10,256 nt of DNA from Burkholderiaceae bacterium (lineage in GTDB: Bacteria; Pseudomonadota; Gammaproteobacteria; Burkholderiales; Burkholderiaceae_C), in the NCBI GenBank assembly GCA_023262365.1, contig JALRBF010000074.1:1-10256 (forward strand), read 5' to 3'. The notes under the pieces were generated by a model, which saw nothing but the letters and a program-made list of their open reading frames with translations, made no database searches and was not told the DNA's origin. Positions 1 through 9,098 of the stretch are shown one piece after another. Made by a program: the position numbers and the translations under genes. The first letter of the stretch is position 1; the number at the start of each line of letters is the position of its first letter.

Positions 1-142
1 GGGATAAAGAAACCCGTCCCCAACTCCGATGCCAAGAAGTATCACCACCAGACACAAAAAAGCGCGCAATCGGCCCCGCCACACGAACAGCAGCCCCACA
101 ATGATTGTGGTCGGTATAAAAAAGACATTGCCGCTCAAAAAC
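1..142 (-). CDS. Membrane-protein fragment, possibly PAP2-family phosphatase (partial)
   Basis: Read on the minus strand from about 142 down to base 1, this stretch has an uninterrupted frame beginning [10 protein letters not shown], continuing through a hydrophobic segment ([11 protein letters not shown]), a short basic loop (RGRLR) and a second hydrophobic segment ([17 protein letters not shown]), then leaving the window. Two membrane helices around a basic loop, with LSGN..FIP before and GDG after, resemble the region just upstream of the KxxxxxxRP phosphatase motif in bacterial PAP2 (phosphatidic acid phosphatase type 2) proteins. The catalytic motifs would lie beyond base 1 and cannot be seen. 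GC is about 53% by my count, lower than the genes to the right. No start codon can be assigned because the frame runs into the acnB junction. The family call is from memory of the motif and is tentative; that this is minus-strand membrane-protein coding is more secure. Confidence 0.4.
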
Positions 143-150
143 GCGCGCGC
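131..150. other. Sequence junction between minus-strand fragment and acnB
   Basis: Similarity to AcnB begins abruptly at the LKNAR codons (134 onward). The preceding codon is Pro, where AcnB proteins normally read Met in AMLKNAR, and nothing upstream resembles the expected swivel-domain sequence. The minus-strand membrane frame is convincing down to about the same place. The string ctcaaaaa (134-141) fits both genes, so it looks like a short microhomology at a join. Confidence 0.6.
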
Positions 151-2125
151 CGGCGCGGCGTTTGCCCCCGAAGAAGACGGCAAGCGCGGGCCCATGGCGT
201 TTATTGACTCGCTCAAAGAAAAAGGTCATTTGGTGGCGTACGTGGGCGACGTGGTGGGCACCGGCTCAAGCCGCAAATCGGCCACCAACAGCGTGGTGTG
301 GGCCACGGGGCAAGACATTCCGTACGTGCCCAACAAGCGGTTTGGTGGGGTAACCCTAGGCGGCAAGATCGCCCCCATCTTCTTCAACACCCAAGAAGAC
401 TCGGGCTCGCTGCCGATTGAGGTGGACGTCTCGGCGCTTGAAATGGGTGACGTGATAACCATTCACCCCTACGACGGTAAGATCACCAAAGACGGCCAAA
501 CCGTGGCCGAGTTTGCGCTCAAAAGCCCAGTGTTGCTCGACGAGGTGCGCGCTAGTGGGCGCATCAACCTCATCATTGGCCGCGCGCTAACGGCCAAGGC
601 GCGCGAGGCCCTGGGCTTGCCCGCCAGCACCGCGTTTCGTCTGCCCGCGGTGCCCGAAGGCACGGGCGGCGGCTTTACCTTGGCGCAAAAAATGGTGGGC
701 CGCGCCTGTGGCTTGCCCGAGGGGCAAGGTGTGTTGCCGGGCACCTACTGCGAGCCGCGCATGACCACCGTGGGCAGCCAAGACACCACTGGCCCCATGA
801 CGCGTGACGAGCTTAAGGATTTGGCCTGTTTGGGGTTTAGCGCCGATTTGGTGATGCAGTCGTTTTGTCACACCGCGGCCTATCCCAAGCCAGTTGACGT
901 GAAGATGCACCACGAGTTGCCCACCTTCATCAGCAACCGTGGCGGGGTGGCCTTGCGCCCGGGCGACGGGGTGATTCACTCGTGGCTCAATCGCATGCTG
1001 CTGCCCGATACGGTGGGCACGGGCGGCGACAGCCACACCCGGTTTCCAATTGGTATTTCGTTTCCAGCGGGCTCGGGTCTGGTGGCGTTTGCCGCGGCCA
1101 CTGGGGTGATGCCACTGGACATGCCCGAGAGCGTGTTGGTGCGCTTTAAAGGCAAGATACAACCCGGCGTGACACTGCGTGATTTGGTGCACGCGATTCC
1201 GCTGTACGCCATTAAGCAAGGCCTGCTGACGGTAGAGAAAAAGGGCAAGAAAAACATCTTCTCGGGGCGCGTGCTTGAAATTGAAGGCCTGCCCGAGCTT
1301 AAGGTGGAGCAGGCGTTTGAGCTGGCCGATGCCTCGGCCGAGCGCTCCGCCGCCGGCTGCACCATTGCGTTGGACGAGGCGCCGATTAAAGAGTACCTGA
1401 CCTCCAACATCGTGCTGCTCAAGCACATGATTGCGCACGGCTACGCCGACCCCCGCACCTTGCAGCGGCGCATCGACGCCATGCAAGCGTGGCTGGACAA
1501 GCCCCAATTGCTGCGCGCCGACGCCAACGCCAGCTACGCCGAGGTGATTGACATCAACCTCGACGAAATCCGCGAGCCCATTGTGTGTTGCCCCAACGAC
1601 CCAGACGACGCCAAGGTGATGTCTGAGGTGGTGAACACGCCAATTGACGAGGTGTTTATTGGCAGTTGCATGACCAACATCGGCCACTTCCGCGCCGCGG
1701 CCAAGCTGCTGGGCAACCAGCGCGACATTCCGGTGCGCCTGTGGGTGGCGCCGCCGACCAAAATGGACCAAGACGAGTTGATTAAAGAAGGCCATTACGC
1801 GGCTTTTGGCAACGCCGGGGCTCGCACCGAAATGCCTGGCTGCAGCCTGTGCATGGGCAACCAAGCGCAGGTGCGCGAGGGTGCCACGGTCATGTCCACA
1901 AGCACGCGCAACTTTCCCAATCGGTTGGGCAAAAACGCGCAGGTGTTTTTGGGCTCGGCCGAGTTGGCCGCGGTGTGCTCCAAGTTGGGCCGCATTCCCA
2001 CGGTGGCTGAGTACCACGAGCAAATGGGCATCATCAACCAAGATGCCGCCAGCGTGTATCGGTACATGAACTTTGACCAAATTGACGAATACGTCGCGTC
2101 AGCCAATGACGCGGCCGCTGCCTAG
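134..2125 (+). CDS. acnB: Bifunctional aconitate hydratase 2 / 2-methylisocitrate dehydratase (5'-truncated)
   Basis: AcnB interconverts citrate and isocitrate through cis-aconitate in the TCA cycle, using a [4Fe-4S] cluster, and can also hydrate 2-methyl-cis-aconitate. The sequence follows enterobacterial AcnB closely: [18 protein letters not shown] in the swivel domain, [39 protein letters not shown], then the cluster cysteines at 1667-1669 ([11 protein letters not shown]) and in the CxxC at 1841-1852 (GCSLCMGN). About 660 residues are present against ~865 for a full AcnB. The N-terminal HEAT-like domain and the start of the swivel domain are missing. The frame stays open back to an in-frame TAA at 5-7 and offers ATGs at 29 and 101, but bases 29-133 do not encode AcnB sequence, so neither is a true start. 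The catalytic core looks intact, so truncation is more likely an assembly join than decay. The stop is followed 12 nt later by the next gene, in the same frame. Confidence 0.93.
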   Translation, partial: LKNARAGAAFAPEEDGKRGPMAFIDSLKEKGHLVAYVGDVVGTGSSRKSATNSVVWATGQDIPYVPNKRFGGVTLGGKIAPIFFNTQEDSGSLPIEVDVSALEMGDVITIHPYDGKITKDGQTVAEFALKSPVLLDEVRASGRINLIIGRALTAKAREALGLPASTAFRLPAVPEGTGGGFTLAQKMVGRACGLPEGQGVLPGTYCEPRMTTVGSQDTTGPMTRDELKDLACLGFSADLVMQSFCHTAAYPKPVDVKMHHELPTFISNRGGVALRPGDGVIHSWLNRMLLPDTVGTGGDSHTRFPIGISFPAGSGLVAFAAATGVMPLDMPESVLVRFKGKIQPGVTLRDLVHAIPLYAIKQGLLTVEKKGKKNIFSGRVLEIEGLPELKVEQAFELADASAERSAAGCTIALDEAPIKEYLTSNIVLLKHMIAHGYADPRTLQRRIDAMQAWLDKPQLLRADANASYAEVIDINLDEIREPIVCCPNDPDDAKVMSEVVNTPIDEVFIGSCMTNIGHFRAAAKLLGNQRDIPVRLWVAPPTKMDQDELIKEGHYAAFGNAGARTEMPGCSLCMGNQAQVREGATVMSTSTRNFPNRLGKNAQVFLGSAELAAVCSKLGRIPTVAEYHEQMGIINQDAASVYRYMNFDQIDEYVASANDAAAA

Positions 2126-2137
2126 CGGGCGCGCGTC

Positions 2138-3328
2138 GTGTCGTCTGCCACTGCCCAGCCCCAGCTCCACGTGGGCGTGGTGGGTGGCGGCATTGGCGGC
2201 TTGGCCGCGGCGCTGTGTGCCGCCCAGGCCGGCTGGCGTGCCACGGTGTGGGAGCAGGCCCACTGGCTAGGTGAAGTCGGTGCTGGCGTTCAGCTAGGGC
2301 CCAACGCCACGCGCCGTTTACAGGCCTGGGGGGTGTTGCCGCACCTTGTCGCCCGGGCGTCGCAGCCAACTGACTTGCTGGTGCGCTGCGCCACCAGCGC
2401 GCGGGTGCTTGGGCGCCTGCCCTTGGGTGAGCGGGCCCAGCGCCACCATGGCGCGCCGTACCTTACGCTGCATCGGGCCGACTTACACGCGGCCTTGCGC
2501 CAGTGCGCGGCACATCACGGCGTGGTGATGCACGTGGGTTCAGAGGTTACCGCGCTTGACCCGGTGCAGGCTACGCTGCAAGTGGGCGACTCGGCGCACG
2601 CTGCGCAGGCGTTGGTGTTGGCCGATGGGGTGTGGAGTCGGTTACACGCGGCGGTGATGCAGGCGCCACCCGTCTCAGTCACTGGGCACGTGGCCTATCG
2701 CGCCCTGCCAATACAGCAGCGGCTGCCAGCCGCGCTGCGCAGCCAGGTGGTACAGGTGTGGCTCGCGCCGCACGCGCACGTCGTTACGTATCCGGTGCGT
2801 GGGGGTGACATGCTCAACCTTGCGGTATTCATTGAAGGCCAGGCCATGGTGCTGGCACCGCACTGGCAACAGCCGGTTGATTGGCCCACGCTTGCCTCGC
2901 GCCTGCCACCTTGCTGTGCGCCGCTGCGGGCCTTGTTAGAGGTCGCCGGCGAGGCTGGCGATGGCTGGCGTCAATGGCCCATGGTGCAGCGTCCGCCGTT
3001 GACCCATGCCGGGCAGATGGCGCGTGCGCGGCTGGCCTTGGTGGGCGACACCGTTCACCCCATGCTGCCCTACATGGCGCAGGGTGCGGGCATGGCCATC
3101 GAAGATGCCCACGCCCTGGGTCAGGTCATGGCAAGCTACGAACCGGTGGAGCAAGCGCTTGGCCGCTACGCACGGCAACGTTGGCAGCGTAACGCGAGGG
3201 TGCAGGCCAGGGCACAGCGCAACGCGCGCTGGTTTCATGCCCGCGGTGCCAAGGCTTGGCTGCGCAATCAGGCCATGGCATGGTTGGGCACGCGGGTGCT
3301 GGACGTGCCATGGTTGTACCGAGGCTAG
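2138..3328 (+). CDS. FAD-dependent monooxygenase, salicylate/3-hydroxybenzoate hydroxylase-like
   Basis: This is a 396-residue group A flavoprotein monooxygenase, likely cytosolic and NAD(P)H-dependent, of the kind that hydroxylates aromatic rings. Visible motifs in order are the Rossmann FAD-binding GGGIGG (16-21) with the ribose-binding Glu39 after the second strand, the DG motif at 163-164 (LADGVWSR), and the GD motif at 303-304 (LVGDTVHPMLPYMAQGAGMA), which contacts FAD. Length suits the salicylate hydroxylase-like group. The substrate cannot be read from sequence; a UbiH-type role is less likely. The GTG start at 2138 is the only usual initiator between the upstream in-frame stop (2123-2125) and the FAD motif; no clear Shine-Dalgarno is seen. 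Glutamine is CAG in 26 of 31 codons, whereas cbbL prefers CAA (10 of 16), hinting at a different origin or expression level. It converges on cbbR with overlapping stops. No link to carbon fixation is evident. Confidence 0.85.
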   Translation: MSSATAQPQLHVGVVGGGIGGLAAALCAAQAGWRATVWEQAHWLGEVGAGVQLGPNATRRLQAWGVLPHLVARASQPTDLLVRCATSARVLGRLPLGERAQRHHGAPYLTLHRADLHAALRQCAAHHGVVMHVGSEVTALDPVQATLQVGDSAHAAQALVLADGVWSRLHAAVMQAPPVSVTGHVAYRALPIQQRLPAALRSQVVQVWLAPHAHVVTYPVRGGDMLNLAVFIEGQAMVLAPHWQQPVDWPTLASRLPPCCAPLRALLEVAGEAGDGWRQWPMVQRPPLTHAGQMARARLALVGDTVHPMLPYMAQGAGMAIEDAHALGQVMASYEPVEQALGRYARQRWQRNARVQARAQRNARWFHARGAKAWLRNQAMAWLGTRVLDVPWLYRG

Positions 3329-4266
3329 GCGGCCTCGGTGCTTGAAGGCCGTTGGCCAAAAAACCCCGCAATAAACCCCGCACCCTCGGCCAGCACGTGG
3401 TCGCGCAGCGCCCCGGCTGCCGGCGACAACACCCGTGCCGGTAGGCTCACCACGTGCCAGCGCCGCATGATGGGGGTATCGGGCACGGCCAGCACCTTAA
3501 GTAGTCCGTGCTCACGCTCCAACGCCAAGGTGTGCAGCGACAAAAAGCTCAACCCCATGCCCGCCATAACGGCTTGCTTGATGGCCTCGTTGCTGGTCAT
3601 CTCCATGACGATGGTGGGCCGCGCCTCAAGGGTGTGAAAAAAGCGCTCCATCAATGCCCGCGTTCCTGAGCCCGGCTCGCGCGCAATCCAGGGCCAGTTG
3701 GCCAATTCGTCGGGGCTGATCCGACTCAAGCTGGCCAAGGGGTGGGTGGGCGCGGCAACAAACCCCAGCGGATGCGCCGCAAATGGCTCAGCGCGCGCGG
3801 CCAGTTCGGTTGGTGGGTGGCCCATGAAGGCCAAATCCAGCTCGTTGTCCCCAAGCTGTCGCACCAATTCGGCCCGGTTGCCCGTGTGCAGCTGCACTTC
3901 CACCCCTGGATGTTTGCGGCGAAAGTCGGCCAACAGGTGGGGAAACAAATACTTGGCTGTGCTCACCATGCCCACCACCACACGCCCGCCGGCCAAACCG
4001 CGCAGCCTGGCCGTGGCATCTTCGGCCTCTTTGATGGTGGCCAAAATGCGCCGCACGTACACCAGCATGTACTCGCCGGTGGTGGTGAGGTTGATGCGAC
4101 GCCCCACGCGGTCAAACAGCGGCAAACCAATGTGCCCCTCGAGTTCTTTGATTTGTTGGGTAACGGCCGGGGGGCTTAGGTGCAACGCTTGCGCCGCGCG
4201 GGCGAAGTTTAGGTGGCGCGCCGCCTCGTTAAACACACGAAGTTGGCGAAAAGTGGCGTTTTTCAT
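3325..4266 (-). CDS. cbbR: LysR-type transcriptional regulator CbbR
   Basis: CbbR is the LysR-family activator/repressor of CBB operons; known members respond to metabolites such as RuBP, PEP or NADPH depending on species. The 313-residue protein has the N-terminal winged helix-turn-helix (FRQLRVFNEAARHLNFARA from residue 6, then SPPAVTQQIKELE as recognition helix and following turn). A C-terminal periplasmic-binding-protein-like effector domain follows, with the CbbR-typical GMVSTAKYLFPHLL after the linker. Length is normal for LysR regulators. The start is the ATG whose complement lies at 4264-4266, which gives the usual short lead into the HTH; no good Shine-Dalgarno is visible upstream, so translation may be modest. 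It is transcribed divergently from cbbL across a 93-bp gap, the classic arrangement in which CbbR controls both itself and the operon. Its stop overlaps the stop of the convergent monooxygenase. Assignment rests on sequence plus position. Confidence 0.93.
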   Translation of the reverse strand: MKNATFRQLRVFNEAARHLNFARAAQALHLSPPAVTQQIKELEGHIGLPLFDRVGRRINLTTTGEYMLVYVRRILATIKEAEDATARLRGLAGGRVVVGMVSTAKYLFPHLLADFRRKHPGVEVQLHTGNRAELVRQLGDNELDLAFMGHPPTELAARAEPFAAHPLGFVAAPTHPLASLSRISPDELANWPWIAREPGSGTRALMERFFHTLEARPTIVMEMTSNEAIKQAVMAGMGLSFLSLHTLALEREHGLLKVLAVPDTPIMRRWHVVSLPARVLSPAAGALRDHVLAEGAGFIAGFFGQRPSSTEAA

Positions 4267-4282
4267 TAAGTAAAAGCTTAAT
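4265..4282. promoter_or_regulatory. Candidate CbbR operator 1 (inverted repeat)
   Basis: A perfect inverted repeat: ATTAAG, six bases, CTTAAT. It also reads TTAA-N8-TTAA, which fits the TNA-N7/8-TNA spacing described for CbbR sites. It overlaps the cbbR start codon, so binding here would suit autorepression. In such AT-rich DNA chance matches are likely, so this is a candidate only. Confidence 0.4.
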
Positions 4283-4309
4283 TGAAAGACTAAAAAATGT
4301 AAATAGACT
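4282..4309 (+). promoter_or_regulatory. Possible sigma70-type promoter for the cbb operon
   Basis: TTGAAA (4282-4287) followed after 16 bases by TAGACT (4304-4309) is the best-spaced -35/-10 pair I can find for cbbL, with weak agreement in the -10. It would start transcripts near 4316 and leave a leader of about 45 nt. It lies directly next to candidate operator 1, a sensible place for a LysR activator. Weak promoters are typical of LysR-activated operons. Confidence 0.28.
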
Positions 4310-4313
4310 ATTT
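4301..4313. promoter_or_regulatory. Candidate operator 2 (13-bp palindrome)
   Basis: AAATAG-A-CTATTT is a perfect 6-bp-arm palindrome around a single base. It sits between the other two dyads and overlaps the possible -10. It could be part of the CbbR footprint or a site for a second regulator. Confidence 0.3.
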
Positions 4314-4326
4314 TGCATAGGTATTG

Positions 4327-4341
4327 TTAAAGTATGGTTAA
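4327..4341. promoter_or_regulatory. Candidate CbbR operator 3 (TTAA-N7-TTAA)
   Basis: TTAA, seven bases, TTAA, matching the TNA-N7-TNA form reported for CbbR. GTTAA also repeats directly with an 11-base period (4326-4330, 4337-4341), about one helical turn, and TAAAG (4328-4332) is inverted as CTTTA (4344-4348). It lies only 18 bases upstream of the cbbL ATG. Confidence 0.33.
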
Positions 4342-5829
<1,488 letters not shown>

Positions 5830-5855
5830 CCCACAAGCCGCAAGGAGACATTGCC

Positions 5856-6290
5856 ATGATGACCAACCCCACCGGGCGAGTGACGCAGGGACAGTTCAGT
5901 TTTTTACCCGATCTCACGGACGCGGAGATTCATACCCAAGTGCAGTACGGCTTGGCCAAGGGTTACGCGTGGAGCGTGGAATACACCGACGACCCGCATC
6001 CGCGCAACACCTACTGGGAGATGTTTGGCATGCCCATGTTTGACCTTGCCGATGCCGCAGGTGTGATGATGGAGCTCAAGGCGTGCCGTGATGCGTTTCC
6101 TAACCACTACATACGCCTGATGGCGTTTGACTCGACCCGTGGCGTGGAATCCATTGCCATGAGCTTCATCGTCAATCGCCCCGCCAACGAACCCGGCTTT
6201 GGCCTGGTGCGCCAAGAGTGGCATAACCGCACCATGCGCTACACCGTGCACAGTTACGCCACCAACAAGCCCGAGGGCGAGCGTTATTGA
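5856..6290 (+). CDS. cbbS: RuBisCO small subunit, form IC
   Basis: CbbS caps the L8 core of RuBisCO and influences assembly, rate and specificity. The 144-residue protein begins with [16 protein letters not shown] and carries [26 protein letters not shown], a conserved core of small subunits. The C-terminal extension ([20 protein letters not shown] and onward) is the red-type feature that forms a beta-hairpin lining the central solvent channel; green-type small subunits lack it. A strong site AAGGAG at 5842-5847 lies eight bases before the first ATG (5856). A second ATG follows immediately at 5859, so the true N-terminus could be one residue shorter. It lies 26 bp behind cbbL with no hairpin in the gap, so the two are cotranscribed. 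Its TGA overlaps the TTG start of cbbX. Confidence 0.97.
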   Translation: MMTNPTGRVTQGQFSFLPDLTDAEIHTQVQYGLAKGYAWSVEYTDDPHPRNTYWEMFGMPMFDLADAAGVMMELKACRDAFPNHYIRLMAFDSTRGVESIAMSFIVNRPANEPGFGLVRQEWHNRTMRYTVHSYATNKPEGERY

Positions 6291-7264
6291 GCGAGGCTAC
6301 CCCGGTGTCGATGTATCACTTGCCCGGTAACCGGGCGACGCCCCCGCCTGCTGCGGCACAACCGACCCCGGTTGCCGCTGAGGCACCGCCGCGCACGGTG
6401 GCGCAAGCCATGGCGCAGACCCAAGTTGAGCAGGTGTTGGCCGAACTTGACCACGACCTGGTTGGACTGCAACCGGTTAAGACCCGCGTGCGCGACATTG
6501 CCGCGCTGCTGGTGATTGACCGGCTGCGCGCCCAGCACGGCTTGCAAACCCAGTCACCCAGCTTGCACATGAGCTTCACCGGCAATCCGGGCACTGGCAA
6601 AACCACGGTGGCGCTGCGCATGGCGGCAATTTTGCACCGCCTGGGCTACGTGCGCCAAGGCCACTTGGTGGCCGTCACGCGTGACGACTTGGTGGGCCAG
6701 TACATTGGCCACACGGCACCCAAAACCCGCGAAGTACTCAAAAAAGCCATGGGTGGGGTGTTGTTTATTGACGAGGCCTACTACCTGTACAAGCCCGAAA
6801 ACGAGCGCGACTACGGCCAGGAGGCGATAGAGATTTTGTTGCAAGTCATGGAGAACCAACGCGACGATTTGGTGGTGATTGTGGCTGGCTACAAAGACCG
6901 CATGGAGACATTTTTTCAAAGCAATCCGGGCATGAATTCGCGCATTGCGCACCATTTGGATTTTCCGGATTACACCGCCGATGAACTGCTGGCCATCGCC
7001 CAGCGCATACTCAATGAGCAAAGCTACCGCCTGGGCGAGGGTGCCACTGACGTGCTGCGCGCCTACATTGAGCGGCGCATGACGCAGCCACACTTTGCCA
7101 ACGCCCGTAGCCTCCGCAATGCCCTGGAGCGGGCGCGGCTGCGCCAGGCCAGCCGCTTATTTCAAGCCCAAGACGTGGCGCTGGACGCGCAACGTTTATG
7201 CACCATTGAACCCAGTGACATACTGGCCAGTCGCGTGTTCCAAGTATCCGGAGAGCAAACATGA
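6287..7264 (+). CDS. cbbX: Red-type RuBisCO activase, AAA+ protein CbbX
   Basis: CbbX is a hexameric AAA+ ATPase that threads the C-terminal tail of red-type CbbL to release tightly bound sugar phosphates; characterized homologues are stimulated by RuBP. Motifs are Walker A GNPGTGKT at residues 99-106, the pore-loop region YIGHTAPKT from 139, Walker [10 protein letters not shown] with D162/E163, and AHHLDFPDY plus [20 protein letters not shown] in the C-terminal part. The 325-residue frame starts with TTG at 6287, overlapping the cbbS stop as TTGA. GTG at 6305 and ATG at 6311 are alternatives, and gcgagg at 6291-6296 would suit GTG. The first ~40 residues are a Pro/Ala-rich stretch ([18 protein letters not shown]) before the conserved [16 protein letters not shown] recall shorter, less proline-rich leaders in relatives. 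The stop overlaps cbbY (ATGA). Confidence 0.96.
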   Translation: MSEATPVSMYHLPGNRATPPPAAAQPTPVAAEAPPRTVAQAMAQTQVEQVLAELDHDLVGLQPVKTRVRDIAALLVIDRLRAQHGLQTQSPSLHMSFTGNPGTGKTTVALRMAAILHRLGYVRQGHLVAVTRDDLVGQYIGHTAPKTREVLKKAMGGVLFIDEAYYLYKPENERDYGQEAIEILLQVMENQRDDLVVIVAGYKDRMETFFQSNPGMNSRIAHHLDFPDYTADELLAIAQRILNEQSYRLGEGATDVLRAYIERRMTQPHFANARSLRNALERARLRQASRLFQAQDVALDAQRLCTIEPSDILASRVFQVSGEQT

Positions 7265-7992
7265 CGCATCCCACCATTGGGGCGCTGGTTTTTGACGTGG
7301 ACGGCACCTTGGCCGATACCGAGGAGGTACATCGCCAGGCGTTTAACCAAGCCTTTGCCGAGGACGGTTTGGATTGGCACTGGGACGTCGCCACGTACAC
7401 CCGGTTGCTCGACATCTCGGGTGGCAAAGAACGCTTGCATGCCTATTGGCAAGAAGCGCACCCTGAGGTTACCGACCTCGAAGGCGCGCTGCAAGACCGC
7501 ATCCAGCGTTTGCACGACCTCAAGACTGCTTCGTACGAGGCGGCGGTGCACGACGGTGCCGTGACGCTTCGCCCTGGGGTGCTGGCCCTGATGGACGAAG
7601 CGCTTAAGCGAAACCTGAAACTGGCCATCGCCACCACCACCTCGCCGGTAAACATTGCCGCGTTGATGCGACGCGCCGTGGGTGAAGATTGGGGCGCCCG
7701 GTTTGCCGTCATTGAAGACGCCTCGACGGCGCGCAAAAAAAAGCCCGATCCCATGGTGTACGAGCAAACGCTGCAACGCCTTGGTGTGCCCGCATCAGGG
7801 TGCGTGGCGTTTGAAGACTCAAGCAACGGCTTGCAGGCCGCGCGCGCGGCGGGTATGGCACACGTCATCATCACGCCCACGGCGTTTACCGCGCATCAAG
7901 ACTTTTCACACGCGTTGCAGGTGCTGCCCAGTTTGGCAGGCGTGACCGTTGACGGCTTGAACCGTTGGGTCATGCAGGGCCAGTCGCGTTAG
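7261..7992 (+). CDS. cbbY: Xylulose-1,5-bisphosphate phosphatase CbbY (HAD family)
   Basis: CbbY dephosphorylates xylulose-1,5-bisphosphate, a misfire product that inhibits RuBisCO, giving xylulose-5-phosphate that re-enters the cycle. The 243-residue protein is a HAD hydrolase with a cap domain. Motif I is [11 protein letters not shown] with nucleophile Asp12 and acid/base Asp14, motif II is TTTSPVN (Ser128), motif III is the lysine run 159-161 before PDP, and motif IV is FEDSSNG with Glu185/Asp186 for Mg2+. ISGGKERL in the cap is typical of CbbY. The ATG overlaps the cbbX TGA as ATGA, so translation is probably coupled; ggag at 7250-7253 is a fair ribosome site. An eight-A run (7735-7742) encodes part of motif III, the only such homopolymer I noticed in the operon. 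Position after cbbX is standard and separates it from the related CbbZ. Confidence 0.93.
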   Translation: MTHPTIGALVFDVDGTLADTEEVHRQAFNQAFAEDGLDWHWDVATYTRLLDISGGKERLHAYWQEAHPEVTDLEGALQDRIQRLHDLKTASYEAAVHDGAVTLRPGVLALMDEALKRNLKLAIATTTSPVNIAALMRRAVGEDWGARFAVIEDASTARKKKPDPMVYEQTLQRLGVPASGCVAFEDSSNGLQAARAAGMAHVIITPTAFTAHQDFSHALQVLPSLAGVTVDGLNRWVMQGQSR

Positions 7993-8006
7993 GATAACTT
8001 GACACC

Positions 8007-9089
8007 ATGCCCAACCTTCAACGCCCCACGCTTACGCAGTACCTGATTGAGGAGCGTCGGCGCTACCCGCAAGCCAGTGGTGCCCTCAATGGTTTGTTGC
8101 TGGATGTGGCCAACGCTTGCAAGGTCATTGCCCGCGCGGTGGCGTTTGGCCGGTTGGTTGACCATGAAAGCGGCGTGGCAGGGGGAACCAACGTGCAGGG
8201 CGAGGTGCAGCAGGCCTTGGACGTATTGAGTAACCAAACCTTCATTGATGCCACGCAATGGTCGGGTAACTTGGCCGGCATGGTCTCAGAAGAGATGGCC
8301 CAGCCTTATGCGATTCCACCCCAATACGCACGGGGCAAATACTTGCTGGTGTTTGACCCGCTGGATGGTTCGAGCAACATCGATGTCAACGTCTCAGTAG
8401 GCAGTATTTTTTCGGTGCTGCGCGCGCCCGCGGCCGTTGTGGCTGGACAGCGCGACGTACAAGCCGAGGATTTTTTGCAGCCTGGTAGCGAGCAAGTGGC
8501 GGCCGGGTACGCCATTTACGGCCCAACCACCATGCTGGTGCTTACCGTGGGCAACGGGGTGCAAGGTTTTACGCTGGAGCCCGGCACGGGTGAGTTTCGT
8601 CTCACGCATCGCAACTTGCAGGTGCCGCCCGAAGCGCAGGAGTTCGCCATCAACGCTTCGAACAGCCGCTTTTGGGAGGCGCCCATTAAGCGCTACGTGG
8701 ACGAGTGCTTACAGGGCAGTACCGGCCCAAGAGGCAAGGACTTTAATATGCGCTGGATTGCCAGCATGGTGGCCGAGGCGCATCGGATATTGATGCGCGG
8801 AGGTGTGTTCATGTATCCACGTGACACCAAAGACCCCACCAAGCCGGGGCGGCTGCGCTTGTTGTACGAAGCCAACCCCATGGCGATGATCATGACCCAG
8901 GCTGGTGCCTCGTGCTCGACGGGTCGGGCACCGATGCTTGAGGTGGTGCCTGAACAATTGCACCAGCGCATTGGGGTGGTGTTTGGGGCCCGGCTTGAGG
9001 TACAGCGCATCGAGTCGTATCACAACGAGCCGGTGAACAACCAAAGCCACACGCCGTTATTTACCACGCGTGGGCTGTTCAGAGATTAG
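8007..9089 (+). CDS. cbbF: Class I fructose-1,6-bisphosphatase
   Basis: This enzyme hydrolyses fructose-1,6-bisphosphate to fructose-6-phosphate in the regenerative branch of the CBB cycle; the same enzyme serves gluconeogenesis, and some bacterial forms also act on sedoheptulose-1,7-bisphosphate. The 360-residue length is typical of CbbF. Metal and substrate motifs are the SEE at 94-96, FDPLDGSSNIDVNVSVGSIF with Asp117 and Asp120, and Glu288 in LLYEANPMAMIMTQAGA. The end, GVVFGARLEVQRIESYH, is also typical. The start is ATG 8007, 14 bp after the cbbY stop. The best ribosome site, taggat, overlaps that stop and is rather far away, so expression may rely on coupling. No separate SBPase gene is visible, and cbbE is absent between this gene and cbbY. 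Confidence 0.96.
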   Translation: MPNLQRPTLTQYLIEERRRYPQASGALNGLLLDVANACKVIARAVAFGRLVDHESGVAGGTNVQGEVQQALDVLSNQTFIDATQWSGNLAGMVSEEMAQPYAIPPQYARGKYLLVFDPLDGSSNIDVNVSVGSIFSVLRAPAAVVAGQRDVQAEDFLQPGSEQVAAGYAIYGPTTMLVLTVGNGVQGFTLEPGTGEFRLTHRNLQVPPEAQEFAINASNSRFWEAPIKRYVDECLQGSTGPRGKDFNMRWIASMVAEAHRILMRGGVFMYPRDTKDPTKPGRLRLLYEANPMAMIMTQAGASCSTGRAPMLEVVPEQLHQRIGVVFGARLEVQRIESYHNEPVNNQSHTPLFTTRGLFRD

Positions 9090-9098
9090 GGGGTCAAG

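Noticed and set aside
29..133. Plus-strand frame from ATG 29 or ATG 101 as the true N-terminus of AcnB
   Set aside because: The residues are unrelated to AcnB, which should show the GETNTDDLSPAPDAWSRPDI-type segment just before LKNAR. The same DNA reads much better as a membrane protein on the other strand.
587..2080. A 497-residue open frame on the minus strand opposite acnB
   Set aside because: It is the antisense of a strongly conserved enzyme, rich in His, Arg and Val as expected from GC-rich complement reading, and shows no recognisable domain.
2123..2140. Possible AcnB-monooxygenase fusion by stop readthrough, since the two frames match and are only 12 nt apart
   Set aside because: A normal TAG ends AcnB at its usual C-terminal length and a GTG start follows; the shared frame has a one-in-three chance of occurring and nothing suggests readthrough.
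3300..3360. Bidirectional terminator between the convergent genes
   Set aside because: There is no intergenic space, and I see no GC-rich hairpin followed by a T run on either strand around the shared stops.
3698..4273. A 191-residue plus-strand frame opposite cbbR
   Set aside because: Antisense shadow of cbbR, with low-complexity Ser/Arg/Ala content and no domain; the CbbR frame is clearly the coding one.
7261..7992. CbbY as a second phosphoglycolate phosphatase
   Set aside because: The cap has ISGGKERL typical of CbbY, and a separate CbbZ-like gene with the TAPEI context lies downstream.
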